This document shows, one piece after another, positions 50,188-59,223 of a stretch of 64,000 nt of DNA. Location: the NCBI RefSeq assembly GCF_039535095.1, contig NZ_BAAAWN010000001.1:5084001-5148000 (forward strand), read 5' to 3'. Each line of letters starts with the position of its first letter. Position 1 is the first letter of the stretch. Made by a program: the position numbers and the translations under genes. The stretch is from Arthrobacter ramosus. Lineage in GTDB: Bacteria; Actinomycetota; Actinomycetes; Actinomycetales; Micrococcaceae. Below the pieces are notes generated by a model. The model was given only the letters and a program-made list of their open reading frames with translations. It made no database searches and was not told where the DNA came from.

Positions 50188-51234
50188 ATGACCCTCACAC
50201 CGATCCGCACCGCCGTCGTCGGCTATGGCCTTTCAGGCAGCGTCTTTCACGCGCCGTTCATCGCAGCCAATCCCGCGTATTCCCTCGACGTCATAGCCAC
50301 TTCGGACGCGGGCCGCAAGGCCAAAGCCCAGGAGCGGTATCCGGGCACGAGGATCGTGGACGGTCCGGAAGACGTCTTGACGCTTGCCGGGGAGCTGGAC
50401 CTCGTGGTGCTCGGCACGCCACCCGCGACCCATCATCCGCTCGCGAAGGCCGCGCTGGAAGCCGGGGTCGACGTCGTCGTGGACAAGCCATTCGCCGTGA
50501 GCAGCGCGCAGGGGCAGGAGCTGATCGAGCTGGCCACGAGGTTGGGCCGCGTGCTTACCGTCTACCAAAACCGCCGCTGGGACGGCGACGCGCTCACGGT
50601 GAAGAAGCTGCTCGACGCCGGGACGCTGGGCGAGGTCATGCGCTGCGAGGCTTCAATGGAGCGGTGGGCGCCCGAAATCAGCAAGGCGTGGAAGGCCGGC
50701 GCCACGGCCGACGACGGCGGTGGGCTGCTCTTCGATCTGGGAACCCATCTGCTGGACCTGGCCGTGCAAATGTTCGGTCCCGCCGAAGTTATCCACGCTG
50801 AAATCCTGGCGCGCCGGCCGCAAGAAAAAGCCGACGACGACGTCTTCCTGGTTCTAAAGCACGCCTCCGGTGTGACCAGCCACGTCGCCATGAACGTCAA
50901 CAGCCAGCTTCACGCTCCGCGCTTCCGCGTCCTGGGCAGCAAGGGCGGCTTCGTGAAGTTCGGGATCGATCCCCAGGAACCGTTCATCCTGGCGGGCGGG
51001 CTGCCCACAGACGGCGCCTACGGCGTCGACGATCCGCACCACTACGGCACCCTGGAAATCGACGGCGTGCGGACCTCGGTACCCACCGAGCGCGGCGCCT
51101 ACCAGGAGTTCTACCGGATCCTTGGTGAGAAGATCGCCGACGGCGGTGCCGCCTCCGCTTTGCCGCTCCCCGTGGATCCGGCCGGGCCGGTCGAGGTACT
51201 CAGGCTGATTGAGCAGGCCAGGGCGCTCGCCTGA
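50188..51234 (+). CDS. Gfo/Idh/MocA family oxidoreductase
   Basis: A 348-residue protein with an N-terminal Rossmann domain: TAVVGYGLSGSVFHAPFIAANPAYSLDVIAT, VLGTPPATHHPLAKAALEAGVDVVVDKPFAVS (the EKP-like motif is DKP here). The C-terminal substrate domain contains LGTHLLDLAVQMFGPAEV, with the usual catalytic D/H region. It resembles YdgJ/YvaA inositol-type dehydrogenases. The NAD(P)-dependent sugar or polyol substrate is unknown. It follows the TetR gene on the same strand by 42 bp. Confidence 0.92.
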   Translation: MTLTPIRTAVVGYGLSGSVFHAPFIAANPAYSLDVIATSDAGRKAKAQERYPGTRIVDGPEDVLTLAGELDLVVLGTPPATHHPLAKAALEAGVDVVVDKPFAVSSAQGQELIELATRLGRVLTVYQNRRWDGDALTVKKLLDAGTLGEVMRCEASMERWAPEISKAWKAGATADDGGGLLFDLGTHLLDLAVQMFGPAEVIHAEILARRPQEKADDDVFLVLKHASGVTSHVAMNVNSQLHAPRFRVLGSKGGFVKFGIDPQEPFILAGGLPTDGAYGVDDPHHYGTLEIDGVRTSVPTERGAYQEFYRILGEKIADGGAASALPLPVDPAGPVEVLRLIEQARALA

Positions 51235-51370
51235 AAGTTTTTTTTGGATCGGCGTAACCTCGCCGGGACCGCCAGCGATGTAAGGGGAGTGTGGACAACG
51301 TCCGCACTGATCATCCGGTAGCGACAAAGCCGCTGCCGGAGTAGTCCCAAAACGTTTGTCGGAGGGTTTC

Positions 51371-52042
51371 ATGTCCTTGTTCACTGTCCTTGCCACCAGC
51401 AAAATCGCCGCCGGCGTCCTTGCCGCCGGAGCTGTAGCGGTTGGCGGAACCGGCGTCGCGGCCTTCAACGGAGCGCTTCCCAACGATCTGCAGAAGAGCG
51501 CCCACGAGCTGCTCGGAGCCCCGGCTCCGGTCGCTTCCAAAGCGGCCGAGTCTGCACAGTCCAAGACGGCTGAGGCGTCCCAGACGGCCACGTCCAAGGC
51601 GACTGACGCCGCTGCCGACGCTAAGTCCAAGGCCACGGACGCCATCGACGACGCAAAGTCCAAGGCCGCAGCAGCGGCCGCGTCCGCCAAGGCCACCTCA
51701 CCGGAGGCGTTCGGCCTCTGCACCGCTCTCCTCAACGGCGGCCTGAAGGCTGACGCCAAGGTGCCCGGCTACTCCTCACTGGTTGTTGCCGCTGGCGGCG
51801 AGGCCAACGTCAACGCGCACTGCGCAACTGTAGTGACCGAAGGCAAGGCTGCCGGCTTGAAGGCTGACGGATCCGCTTCCGCCAAGGCTGACGCCGATGG
51901 AACCGCCGCACTGCCTGCTACGCCTGCCGTACCGGCTGTTCCCGCAGTGCCGTCCGCACCGGCCGTCCCTGCTGTACCGGCTGTCCCGTCCCACGTGCCG
52001 ACCGCACCTGTGCACGTGCCGTCCGATTCAGTTAGCCCGTAA
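51371..52042 (+). CDS. Low-complexity exported protein with Ala/Lys and VPAVP repeats
   Basis: The ATG at 51371 (GGAGGG upstream) gives 223 residues. An N-terminal hydrophobic segment (KIAAGVLAAGAVAVGGTGVAAF) acts as signal or anchor. Residues 55-110 are an Ala/Lys/Asp/Ser-rich, probably helical stretch with repeats of KATDA and KSKA. A short ordered part (FGLCTALLNGGLKADAKVPGYSSLV) follows, and the C-terminus is a VPAVPAVP-type proline repeat. This layout recurs in actinobacterial genes next to ECF sigma factors. Function unknown. A strong terminator follows. Confidence 0.75.
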   Translation: MSLFTVLATSKIAAGVLAAGAVAVGGTGVAAFNGALPNDLQKSAHELLGAPAPVASKAAESAQSKTAEASQTATSKATDAAADAKSKATDAIDDAKSKAAAAAASAKATSPEAFGLCTALLNGGLKADAKVPGYSSLVVAAGGEANVNAHCATVVTEGKAAGLKADGSASAKADADGTAALPATPAVPAVPAVPSAPAVPAVPAVPSHVPTAPVHVPSDSVSP

Positions 52043-52063
52043 CACTGCGGCTACGCTTGAACG

Positions 52064-52098
52064 GCGGGGCTCCTTGGCTAAATGACAAGGAGCCCCGC
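52064..52098 (+). terminator. Rho-independent type hairpin
   Basis: GCGGGGCTCCTTG (52064-52076) pairs perfectly with CAAGGAGCCCCGC (52086-52098) around a 9-nt loop. It follows the VPAVP protein gene by 22 bp and precedes the sigma factor gene. There is no T run, so efficiency is uncertain. Confidence 0.65.
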
Positions 52099-52142
52099 GA
52101 CGCAACAGACTGCAGCAGTGGTCATTTCCCAGGCCAGGGACG

Positions 52143-52727
52143 ATGACCGCGCTGCGTGGGATGGAGGGGTCGCGGGTGCTTGACCCTTTGGCTGATGAAT
52201 ATTTGCAGGCGGACGACGAAGATCCCGCTCTGCTCTTCACGGCTGCCTACAACGAGTTTTCCGGACCGGTGTTTGGATACCTACGCGCCCGCGGCGTAGA
52301 CGATCCGGAAGCAGTTACCCAGGACGTGTTCCTGGCTCTCTATCCCAAACTGGATTCCCTCCGGGGAGGTCTCCAGGGGGCGAAGACTCTGCTGTTCTCC
52401 ATAGCGCACGCGCGAATGGTGGATCACTATCGAAAGCGGGAACGCACTCCTGATTCCGCGCCCTACGAATCCGATCTGGATTCCCGGCGCGCGCCTTCGG
52501 CCGAGGACCAGGCATTCGGGCATGGGGAAGGCCTGGGCGTAACCGAGCTGTTGGCCGACCTTAATCCCGACTACCGGGAGGTCCTGGCACTACGGGTCGT
52601 GGCGGACCTGTCGTTGGAAGAAACAGCGGCCATCATGGGCAAGTCCCAAGGAGCCGTGAAGCAGTTGCAGCGCAGGGCATTGAGTGCACTGAGAGAACGT
52701 GCACTACTAAGGAATGGCACATCATGA
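52143..52727 (+). CDS. ECF-type RNA polymerase sigma factor
   Basis: A 194-residue sigma-70 family protein. Region 2 is at about 30-95 (LFTAAYNEFSGPVFGYLRARGVDDPEAVTQDVFLALYPKL, then SIAHARMVDHYRKRER). Region 4 is at about 140-190 (LADLNPDYREVLALRVVADLSLEETAAIMGKSQGAVKQLQRRALSAL). AGGGA precedes the ATG; a later in-frame TTG near 52182 after GGAGGGG is another possible start. The following gene overlaps as ATGA and codes a membrane protein, probably its regulator. Confidence 0.92.
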   Translation: MTALRGMEGSRVLDPLADEYLQADDEDPALLFTAAYNEFSGPVFGYLRARGVDDPEAVTQDVFLALYPKLDSLRGGLQGAKTLLFSIAHARMVDHYRKRERTPDSAPYESDLDSRRAPSAEDQAFGHGEGLGVTELLADLNPDYREVLALRVVADLSLEETAAIMGKSQGAVKQLQRRALSALRERALLRNGTS

Positions 52728-53449
52728 GCGAAAAATCCGCATCCTTCGGCGAGCAAGGCATTGACCGCCTGCTTGCTGATGCCGGGCTCGACGAAGCGTA
52801 CGAGATCCGGGCCGAGTTGCTGGAACTGCGCGCCCTTGCGAGCACCCGACCCCAGCCCTCGGCGGCTGTGCAAGCCTTGATGGCACCGGCCCGAGTCGCG
52901 ATTGCGCCTGTTGAGACTGTTGCGCCTGTTGAGGCTGTTACCGTTGTTACCGCTGTTGATGAACTGGCCGCTCGTCGCCGCAAAAAGGGCCGCTTGACCT
53001 TCGCCGCTGTTGCCGTTGCCGCCTCCCTTGCCGCCGGTGCTACCGCTGCGGCCGCGTCCGACGGCGGTATTCCAGGAACGATTGAACACTTGGGTGCCGT
53101 GGTGGGATCGGTCGTCTCCCAGCTCACCCCTGGATCGGGCGGCAACGCTCCGCGACAGCAGGGAACACGCCCGGAGCCGGTTCCGATGCCCACCCGGGAA
53201 ACAAGCGTTCCCGCATCGCCCTCTCCGGAGTCCTCCAGCCCTGAGGCCAAAAACAACGCGCATCCAGCGCCGCACGCCACTCCCGGCACTACCGGGTCCG
53301 AGTCGGATCCGCGTAAGGGACTGCAAGACATCGCCAAGGGCCGCCCGGGACCTATCACGATCCCGACGCCGGTGGTCCCAACGCCAACCCTCCCCTTGCC
53401 CCAGCCCGTTCCTTCGGAGATCCTCCCGGGAAACCCGGTCAAACCGTAA
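52724..53449 (+). CDS. Membrane-anchored putative anti-sigma protein
   Basis: A 241-residue protein. The cytoplasmic part (1-85) is acidic and helical (GIDRLLADAGLDEAYEIRAELLELRALAS), then a basic stop (RRRKKGR), one membrane helix (LTFAAVAVAASLAAGATAAAA), and an extracellular Pro/Ser/Thr-rich tail ending PSEILPGNPVKP. No zinc-binding H-x3-C-x2-C motif is visible, so it is not a ZAS-type anti-sigma. Overlap with the sigma gene argues for a regulatory role, inferred from position. Confidence 0.75.
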   Translation: MSEKSASFGEQGIDRLLADAGLDEAYEIRAELLELRALASTRPQPSAAVQALMAPARVAIAPVETVAPVEAVTVVTAVDELAARRRKKGRLTFAAVAVAASLAAGATAAAASDGGIPGTIEHLGAVVGSVVSQLTPGSGGNAPRQQGTRPEPVPMPTRETSVPASPSPESSSPEAKNNAHPAPHATPGTTGSESDPRKGLQDIAKGRPGPITIPTPVVPTPTLPLPQPVPSEILPGNPVKP

Positions 53450-53462
53450 CCGGCGTCGTGTT

Positions 53463-53481
53463 CGCCTGAGTTGCTCAGGCG
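53463..53481. terminator. Short convergent hairpin
   Basis: CGCCTGAG (53463-53470) pairs with CTCAGGCG (53474-53481) around TTG. It overlaps the last codons of the HNH gene and follows the anti-sigma-like gene by 13 bp. It can serve both converging genes. Confidence 0.45.
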
Positions 53482-54923
53482 GCTTGTAGTTCGGTGACGC
53501 GGGCGTACCTCAGTGCTTTGGCGTGGTTTCGTAGCTTGCGTCGGCGTCTGGAATGCGGGGCGGTATCGGGTGGGTCTGTGCCTTGTATCCCGACTCCGGG
53601 TAGGGGCGGGGCTGTGGATCGGTAGGTATGTCCGGTGGGGGTGCGGATTTCGAGGACGTGCCGTGTCCCTGGGCTGGTTCTTGCTCTCCAGCCGGTGAGT
53701 TCTTTGGTGTGGTTGCAGGATTCGCACAGGCCCGCCCCGTTGTCCAGGCTCGTTGTGGCGCCGTCGTGCCACGGGACGACATGGTCGAAATGCCTGATCG
53801 GTGCATCGCAGTAGGGGGTCCGGCAGGTGTCGTCGCGGGCCTGGATGAATCGCCGCATGCCTGCTGGGAATAACCGCGTCCTCGAATCGGCGGCGACAAG
53901 GTCCCCGGATCCGGGGGCGGTGAAGAGACGCCGGAGCCAGACCTTGAGTTCTTGACCGCCCTCAAGGTAGCCGGTGAGCAGTGTCCTGGCCCAGCCCGCC
54001 GGCACGATCCCGTAGCCGGGCAGGCGTGCCGGCTCGGCCTCGCCCTGGAACAGGGTCCGGTCGGTCATGACGAGCTGGACCTCCACCCCGCTGATCCCGC
54101 CTGGGGTGCCGGTGATGCGTTCGACCAGGGCGTCTGCCATGATCTGCCCCCGGCTCCGGGTCTCTCCGGAGGAGCGGAGGGTGTCGGCGTGCCGGGACAG
54201 GGCCGCGTGCACGGCCACCCCCTGGGCGACGGGAAGCAGGGCGGTCAGGTAGGTCATGGTGTCCGGGGCCGGGCGCAGGCTGACGTGCCGTTCGGTCGCG
54301 GCGTGGCCGGCGCGCTGGGTGACGGAGCGCGGGTCCCGCCGGTAGGCCGCGGTCCTAGCCGCGGCGATGATGGCCCGGTCGCCGGCGCCGTCGAAGGTCC
54401 CCGTGTCCGCGGCGAGTTCCTCGTCCACGGCGCAGCGGTCTTCGGCGCTCAGGCAGGCGGTTTCCTTCACCAACAGGGTCGCGCGCCATTCGTTCAGCCG
54501 TCCGGCGTCCAGGGCGGCCAGGGTGTGCGGCATTTCGGTCACGAGGGCTTTGGCGAGGCCGTGGAGCCGGGCTCCGCGGGCGGGGGACTCCCGCCGGGCC
54601 AGGGCCACCTGCGCCGCGACCCCGCGTCCCTGCTCCTCGGCCGGTACACCGGCCGCCGCCTCGGCGCTGCGCTGGGCGGCATCGAACGCGACGGCAATCC
54701 TCGCCTGCAAACCCGCGGCCGCGGACTTCAAATCCTCCAGGGCACGCAACTGGCTTATCAGTTCGGTGCCCCCGCCCGGTTCGGTGCTGCCGGCGTATGG
54801 CCGGAACGAGGCAACGGCATCGATCAGATCCCGCACCCAGGCGTCTGACACAGGAGCATCCGGACCCGCGCCGCCCGACAGCGCGCCCGCTCCGATCAGC
54901 TGTGTTCCCCGAATCCCGGCCAT
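53475..54923 (-). CDS. DUF222 and HNH endonuclease domain protein (13E12-like)
   Basis: A 482-residue protein. Residues 40-330 form the DUF222 helical domain ([54 protein letters not shown]). The HNH nuclease motif is near residue 390: [42 protein letters not shown], with DH and N-H residues intact. Such proteins are multicopy in actinobacterial genomes, relate to mycobacterial 13E12 repeats and have no settled role. Convergent with the sigma operon. Confidence 0.92.
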   Translation of the reverse strand: MAGIRGTQLIGAGALSGGAGPDAPVSDAWVRDLIDAVASFRPYAGSTEPGGGTELISQLRALEDLKSAAAGLQARIAVAFDAAQRSAEAAAGVPAEEQGRGVAAQVALARRESPARGARLHGLAKALVTEMPHTLAALDAGRLNEWRATLLVKETACLSAEDRCAVDEELAADTGTFDGAGDRAIIAAARTAAYRRDPRSVTQRAGHAATERHVSLRPAPDTMTYLTALLPVAQGVAVHAALSRHADTLRSSGETRSRGQIMADALVERITGTPGGISGVEVQLVMTDRTLFQGEAEPARLPGYGIVPAGWARTLLTGYLEGGQELKVWLRRLFTAPGSGDLVAADSRTRLFPAGMRRFIQARDDTCRTPYCDAPIRHFDHVVPWHDGATTSLDNGAGLCESCNHTKELTGWRARTSPGTRHVLEIRTPTGHTYRSTAPPLPGVGIQGTDPPDTAPHSRRRRKLRNHAKALRYARVTELQAA

Positions 54924-55062
54924 AAACCAAGCATTTCAGGGACCTACGACATTATTAGGCCGAAAAGACCCGTCCAATCGAAAGAACTTAGAAAAAAATT
55001 GAAGAACTACATAAGACAGGCCATCGATAGTGAACTGCACCCCTCGCTGTCTCCACCAAAAC

Positions 55063-55111
55063 CCCGACGGCGGGGTGCCGCTTCCCATGGAAGCCGCACC
55101 CCGCCGTCGGG
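55063..55111 (-). terminator. Strong terminator downstream of alanine dehydrogenase
   Basis: CCCGACGGCGGGGTGC (55063-55078) pairs perfectly with 55096-55111. After one C/C mismatch, GCTTCC (55080-55085) and GGAAGC (55089-55094) continue the stem with a CAT loop. On the minus strand it lies about 35 bp after the ald stop and is followed by TTTTGG. Confidence 0.8.
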
Positions 55112-55146
55112 CTCGTTAAACCGCGCTCGCTAGAGGCGGAGAGAAA

Positions 55147-56265
55147 CTAGGCCGAAACCAGGTTGTGCCAGTCGGCGACGAGGGGCAGGTTGTGCGCCTC
55201 GGAGACCGAGCGGTGCGTGACCTTGCCTGCGGCGATGTTGAGGCCGGCTGCCAGGGCGGGGTCGCGGTCGAATGCGGCCTTCACGCCCAGGTTGGCCAGT
55301 GACACCGCGTAGCGCAGGGTGACGTTGGTCAGAGCGTAGGTGGAGGTGTTCGGAACGGCGCCCGGCATGTTGGCGACGCAGTAGAAGATCGTGTTGTGGA
55401 CCTTGTACGTGGGTTCCTGGTGCGTGGTGGGGTGCGTGTCCTCGAAGCAGCCGCCCTGGTCCACCGCAATGTCCACCAGCACGGAGCCAGGCTTCATGCG
55501 GGAGACGAGCTCGTTGGTGACGAGCTTGGGGGCCTTTGCGCCCGGGATCAGCACAGAACCGATGACGAGGTCGGCGTCGACTACGGACTTCTCGATCTCG
55601 TACGCGTTGGACGCGACGGTCTTCAGGCGGCCCTGGTAGAGGGCATCCAGTTCGCGGAGACGGTTGATGTTGATGTCCATGATGGTGACATCCGCGCCCA
55701 GGCCCAGGGCCATGGCGGCGGCGTTGGTACCGGCAACACCGGCGCCGAGGACAACGACCTTGGCCGGGCGGACACCCGGGACGCCGCCCAGCAGCACGCC
55801 CTTGCCACCGGCCGGAGCCATGAGGGAGGAAGCGCCGACGACGACCGACAGGCGGCCGGCGACCTCGGACATGGGTGCCAAGAGGGGCAGGGTGCGGCCG
55901 TCCTGGACGGTTTCGTAGGCGATGGCCGTGACGCCGGAGTTGATGAGTTCCTGGGTCAGCTCGGGCTCGGCGGCCAAGTGCAGGTAGGTGAAGAGGATCA
56001 GGCCCTTGCGGAAGCGGTGGTACTCGGCCTTGATGGGTTCCTTGACCTTCATGACCATGTCAGCGCGTGCCCAGACATCGTCGGCTTCGGCCACGATCTC
56101 CGCGCCGGCAACGGCGTATTCCTCGTCCGTGATACCGGAGCCCAGGCCTGCGCCCCGTTCCACCAGCACGGTGTGGCCGTGGGTGCGGAACTCGTTAACG
56201 CCCGCGGCCGTGATGGCAACGCGGAATTCGTTGTTCTTGATCTCTTTGGGGACACCGATGATCAT
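55147..56265 (-). CDS. ald: Alanine dehydrogenase
   Basis: The ATG at 56265, with GGAG just upstream, gives 372 residues, the family length. Another ATG four codons earlier overlaps that ribosome site. [19 protein letters not shown] is the standard start; Lys75 (KVKEP) and His96 (YLHLA) are the pyruvate-binding catalytic residues, and [29 protein letters not shown] is the NAD-binding fold. It oxidatively deaminates L-alanine to pyruvate and ammonia. The divergent PucR-type gene is the likely activator. Confidence 0.95.
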   Translation of the reverse strand: MIIGVPKEIKNNEFRVAITAAGVNEFRTHGHTVLVERGAGLGSGITDEEYAVAGAEIVAEADDVWARADMVMKVKEPIKAEYHRFRKGLILFTYLHLAAEPELTQELINSGVTAIAYETVQDGRTLPLLAPMSEVAGRLSVVVGASSLMAPAGGKGVLLGGVPGVRPAKVVVLGAGVAGTNAAAMALGLGADVTIMDININRLRELDALYQGRLKTVASNAYEIEKSVVDADLVIGSVLIPGAKAPKLVTNELVSRMKPGSVLVDIAVDQGGCFEDTHPTTHQEPTYKVHNTIFYCVANMPGAVPNTSTYALTNVTLRYAVSLANLGVKAAFDRDPALAAGLNIAAGKVTHRSVSEAHNLPLVADWHNLVSA

Positions 56266-56416
56266 TTTGGGCTCCATGTTCGAAAGGCTTCAACGGCCTT
56301 TTTCTCTGCGGGGGACTGTGATTCCAGAATAAATCCGCTGTGAGCCAGACGACAGGAAAGGCGATTGCCGCCGTCGCTGGCTTCCCCGGAATTCCGGGGT
56401 TTTTGCCGCTCAAGAC

Positions 56417-56456
56417 TCGACATTTGTCGATATTGAGAGCGTCAGGTGTCGCCTGA
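56417..56456. promoter_or_regulatory. Two palindromes in the ald/PucR-type divergent gap
   Basis: TCGACA-TT-TGTCGA (56417-56430) and TCAGG-TGTCG-CCTGA (56442-56456) lie side by side between the divergent genes. Both include TGTCG. Bacillus AdeR, a PucR-type activator of ald, binds a palindrome in an equivalent place. The second palindrome overlaps an upstream ATG of the regulator, supporting the later start. Confidence 0.5.
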
Positions 56457-56485
56457 TGTTCGTGGGGCAAAGTAGTGTTTTCTCC

Positions 56486-57700
56486 ATGCAGCAAGACGTG
56501 GAGAAGATCGTCGAGGACGTAGCACTCAAGTTGGGCCGCGGCCTCTCCCTGGAAGACCTCGACGGCGTGCTGCTGGCCTACAGTTCCAACCAGTCCCACG
56601 CCGACCGTGTGCGAGTGAATTTCCTCCTGAGCAAACGGGTCCCGGTGGACGTCAGCGCGTGGCAGCTCTCCCACGGGATTGCCACCGCCGTGCGTCCCGT
56701 CGTCGTGCCCGCCAATGAGGAACTCGGGATGGTGGGGCGCGTCTGCGTCCCGCTGCTGGTGCGCGGATTCCGCGTCGGGTACCTGTGGGTCCAGCAAGAC
56801 CTTGACGAGCAGACCGCGACGGCGATACTCGCCGAGTTGCCGGGCGTCCGGGACGAGTTGGACCTCCTCGCAGCGTTGTTGCTCGATTCCAATACGGCCG
56901 AGTCGGAGTTCCGGCGCCGCCGTGAGCAGGAATTCCTGGCTGCATGCCAGGGCGAGTCCAATGCTGTGGCAACTGTGGCGGGATGGAAGGAGATTCAAGG
57001 CCGGGGACCGTGGCAGCTGGTTACAGTGCTCGACGCGGAGGACAGTGGCGGCGTCTCCGATCCGATCGCGGCGACCCTGACGCACCGTTCCGCCGCGCTG
57101 CAGGCAACTATCGGGGTCGATTCCGTGCTTTTCAGCGCCGGCACCGAGACGCACTCGGTCCTGTTGTTCCGCGAAACCGGCGGGCGGGCGGAGCACGCCC
57201 AAGTCTTGGTCCACTATCAGCTGGAACTCGCCAAGCGCGCCGGACGGAAGGTGGACCGCGTCATTCTCGGCATCAGCGAGCCGTTTTCAGTCATCCGGCA
57301 GCTGAGCCGGGCGTACCGGCAATCGAAGCTCGCGGCCCAGGCTGCCGCCGTCGATCCTCCACTCGGAGAGCTCGTGGACAGCCGCTCGGCCGGGATTTAC
57401 CAATTGTTCGAACGGCTACAGGCGCCCGGTGGCTGGGACGATTCGGGCTCGGCACATTTCCAGGAGATCGAGGATGCGGACCGCAACGGCGAGCTGCTGC
57501 CCGTGCTCGAACTGCTCTACGACAGCGACGGCTCCGTGCAGGACGTGGCTGCGAAGCTCCACCTGCATCGGAGCAGCATTTACAACCGGCTGGCCAGGGT
57601 CCGCCAGCTTATCGGTGCTGATCCGCTGAATGGCGCGACCCGACTCGAACTCCACGCAACGCTCAAAGCGCGCCGCTGGGCGGGCCGTCCGCGGATTTGA
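56486..57700 (+). CDS. PucR family transcriptional regulator, AdeR-like
   Basis: From the ATG at 56486 the protein has 404 residues; the ATG at 56456 would start inside a palindrome. Residues 1-150 form a GAF-like sensor region (LSLEDLDGVLLAYSSNQSHADRVRVNFLLSKRVP). The C-terminal HTH_30 domain is clear: VLELLYDSDGSVQDVAAKLHLHRSSIYNRLARVRQLIG. Divergent orientation next to ald and the known activation of ald by the PucR-type AdeR in Bacillus suggest that it senses alanine and activates ald. Confidence 0.88.
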   Translation: MQQDVEKIVEDVALKLGRGLSLEDLDGVLLAYSSNQSHADRVRVNFLLSKRVPVDVSAWQLSHGIATAVRPVVVPANEELGMVGRVCVPLLVRGFRVGYLWVQQDLDEQTATAILAELPGVRDELDLLAALLLDSNTAESEFRRRREQEFLAACQGESNAVATVAGWKEIQGRGPWQLVTVLDAEDSGGVSDPIAATLTHRSAALQATIGVDSVLFSAGTETHSVLLFRETGGRAEHAQVLVHYQLELAKRAGRKVDRVILGISEPFSVIRQLSRAYRQSKLAAQAAAVDPPLGELVDSRSAGIYQLFERLQAPGGWDDSGSAHFQEIEDADRNGELLPVLELLYDSDGSVQDVAAKLHLHRSSIYNRLARVRQLIGADPLNGATRLELHATLKARRWAGRPRI

Positions 57701-57859
57701 AGCCGCTGGTACCGGAAGCCGCGCTGGCTTACTTGTTGAACTGCCGCAACTGAAGGCTGCAGCGCCAGCGGTCGGGGCGGTGCTGAATCATCTGTGTCCG
57801 GGTGTGTCGGCAGCACCGTCCGTGCCACTCGACGGCAGACTTTCGATGCTGTCCCATCC

Positions 57860-58933
57860 TCACTGCAGGGCCTTGGTTGCTGCGTCCAAAACCGACCCAA
57901 GATCCACGCCCGGTTGGGTGGGCTGTGGCGTGGGACTAGGACTGGCCGGGGTCCGCGGCTTCCAAGAACCTGTGGGCGCGGGGGAGGGCGTGCCGGTCTG
58001 GGGCGGAGTCGGGGTAGGGGTGGTTGGCCCCGTCGGACCCGGGGTGGGAGCCGGGGTGGGGGTCGTTGGCCCGGTCGGAACCGGATTGGAAGGAACAGGC
58101 ACCGGGGTAAGGCTTGGGGGCAGTGCTGACGGGACGGCAGGAACCTGGACGGAGATCGACGGTGCCGAGACACTCGACGGTTCGACAGCGGCGGGTCCTT
58201 GCGGCGAATGTTGCGCCGGGCCCGCGGAGGTCTGGCCGGACTTGGCGCTTGGGGTAGCTGCCGAAGGTGATGCAGCAGCGCTGGGGGAAGTACTTGCCAC
58301 CGCGGAAGGAGCGCCGGATTGCGTGGAGTCTTGGTTGTCCGCGCTCGCAGCGTCCTGGGCGCGGGATTCCTGGCCGAAGAAGGGCAACTCAAGGGCTTGG
58401 CCCAGGGAACCGGCGGTCAACAAGATGCCTAGGGCACCTGCAACCACTGCCATTCGATTGCTCATCGTCCGGATGCTGGCGGCCTTCTTGAGGACGGCGT
58501 GTGGTTCACGGCTGAAGGACGAACCGGTGAACGATGCCGGACCGACGGCGGCACGGGGTGCCGCCGGGAGTGCCGTTGTGGCTGCCTTCTCAGGTTTGGC
58601 TTGCTCAGCTGTCGCAGCAGGCACCGTCGGAATGGCGGCGGTCGCTGGTTCTGTTGGTTCAGCAGCTACCGTCGCAGCAGGCACCGTCGGAATGGCGGCG
58701 GTTTCGCTGGCTTGGGAAGCCCGCTTCCGTTCGGCTGCGCGGGCGGCCGCGCGAGTGGTGGGCGCCGCCGTCGTCCGGGTTGCCGCGGGGGTGGGTTCCG
58801 CTGTCGAACTCAAAGGTTCAGTAGCCGGTGCCGCGATGAACGGTTCGCTGTCTTTGGCCCGACGACGTCCGGTTGGTTTGGTGCTCTCGCCCGCCACTTC
58901 GGCACGGCGAGGCTGATCCATGATTGGGGACAT
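57860..58933 (-). CDS. Proline-rich membrane-anchored protein
   Basis: A 357-residue protein. The cytoplasmic N-terminal 150 residues are Ala/Pro/Thr-rich and contain two copies of ATAAIPTVPAAT-like sequence from a 32-bp DNA repeat. One membrane helix is at about 160-180 (NRMAVVAGALGILLTAGSLGQAL). The outer part is Ser/Ala-rich, then a PTP/APTPGPTGP-type proline region, ending DLGSVLDAATKALQ. It has no known domain. Organisation resembles the exported proteins at 51371 and 52724. Biased composition makes homology searches unreliable. Confidence 0.7.
   Translation of the reverse strand: MSPIMDQPRRAEVAGESTKPTGRRRAKDSEPFIAAPATEPLSSTAEPTPAATRTTAAPTTRAAARAAERKRASQASETAAIPTVPAATVAAEPTEPATAAIPTVPAATAEQAKPEKAATTALPAAPRAAVGPASFTGSSFSREPHAVLKKAASIRTMSNRMAVVAGALGILLTAGSLGQALELPFFGQESRAQDAASADNQDSTQSGAPSAVASTSPSAAASPSAATPSAKSGQTSAGPAQHSPQGPAAVEPSSVSAPSISVQVPAVPSALPPSLTPVPVPSNPVPTGPTTPTPAPTPGPTGPTTPTPTPPQTGTPSPAPTGSWKPRTPASPSPTPQPTQPGVDLGSVLDAATKALQ
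58611..58702. repeat. Two identical 32-bp direct repeats inside the proline-rich gene
   Basis: Bases 58611-58642 and 58671-58702 are identical (both begin GTCGCAGCAGGCACCGTCGG), 60 bp apart start to start. They keep the reading frame and code for duplicated AAIPTVPAAT. This is a recent in-frame tandem duplication with a diverged spacer. Confidence 0.85.
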
Positions 58934-59223
58934 GGTGATTGCCTCTCAACGCCTTCGAGGTTAGCTGTCGGGTTCGGACGAGGCCGTCCGGCCGCGCGTG
59001 GCGGCTTCACCCCGAGGGCCTGTGGAGAAGTAGGCCCGGAGACTCTGGGTCCCCCGTCTCTGCCGCGGGTCTGGCGGATTCCGGGTTGCGGCAGAGCTCG
59101 GCGTCAACCCGGAAGCGGCCCATTTGGGGATTGGGTCGCCCCTCGACGCTACAACAGCCGGCATGCAAAGTCACATTTGAATAACGGGCGGGGTAACCGG
59201 TTTTGCCAAGAACTTCCGCGAGC

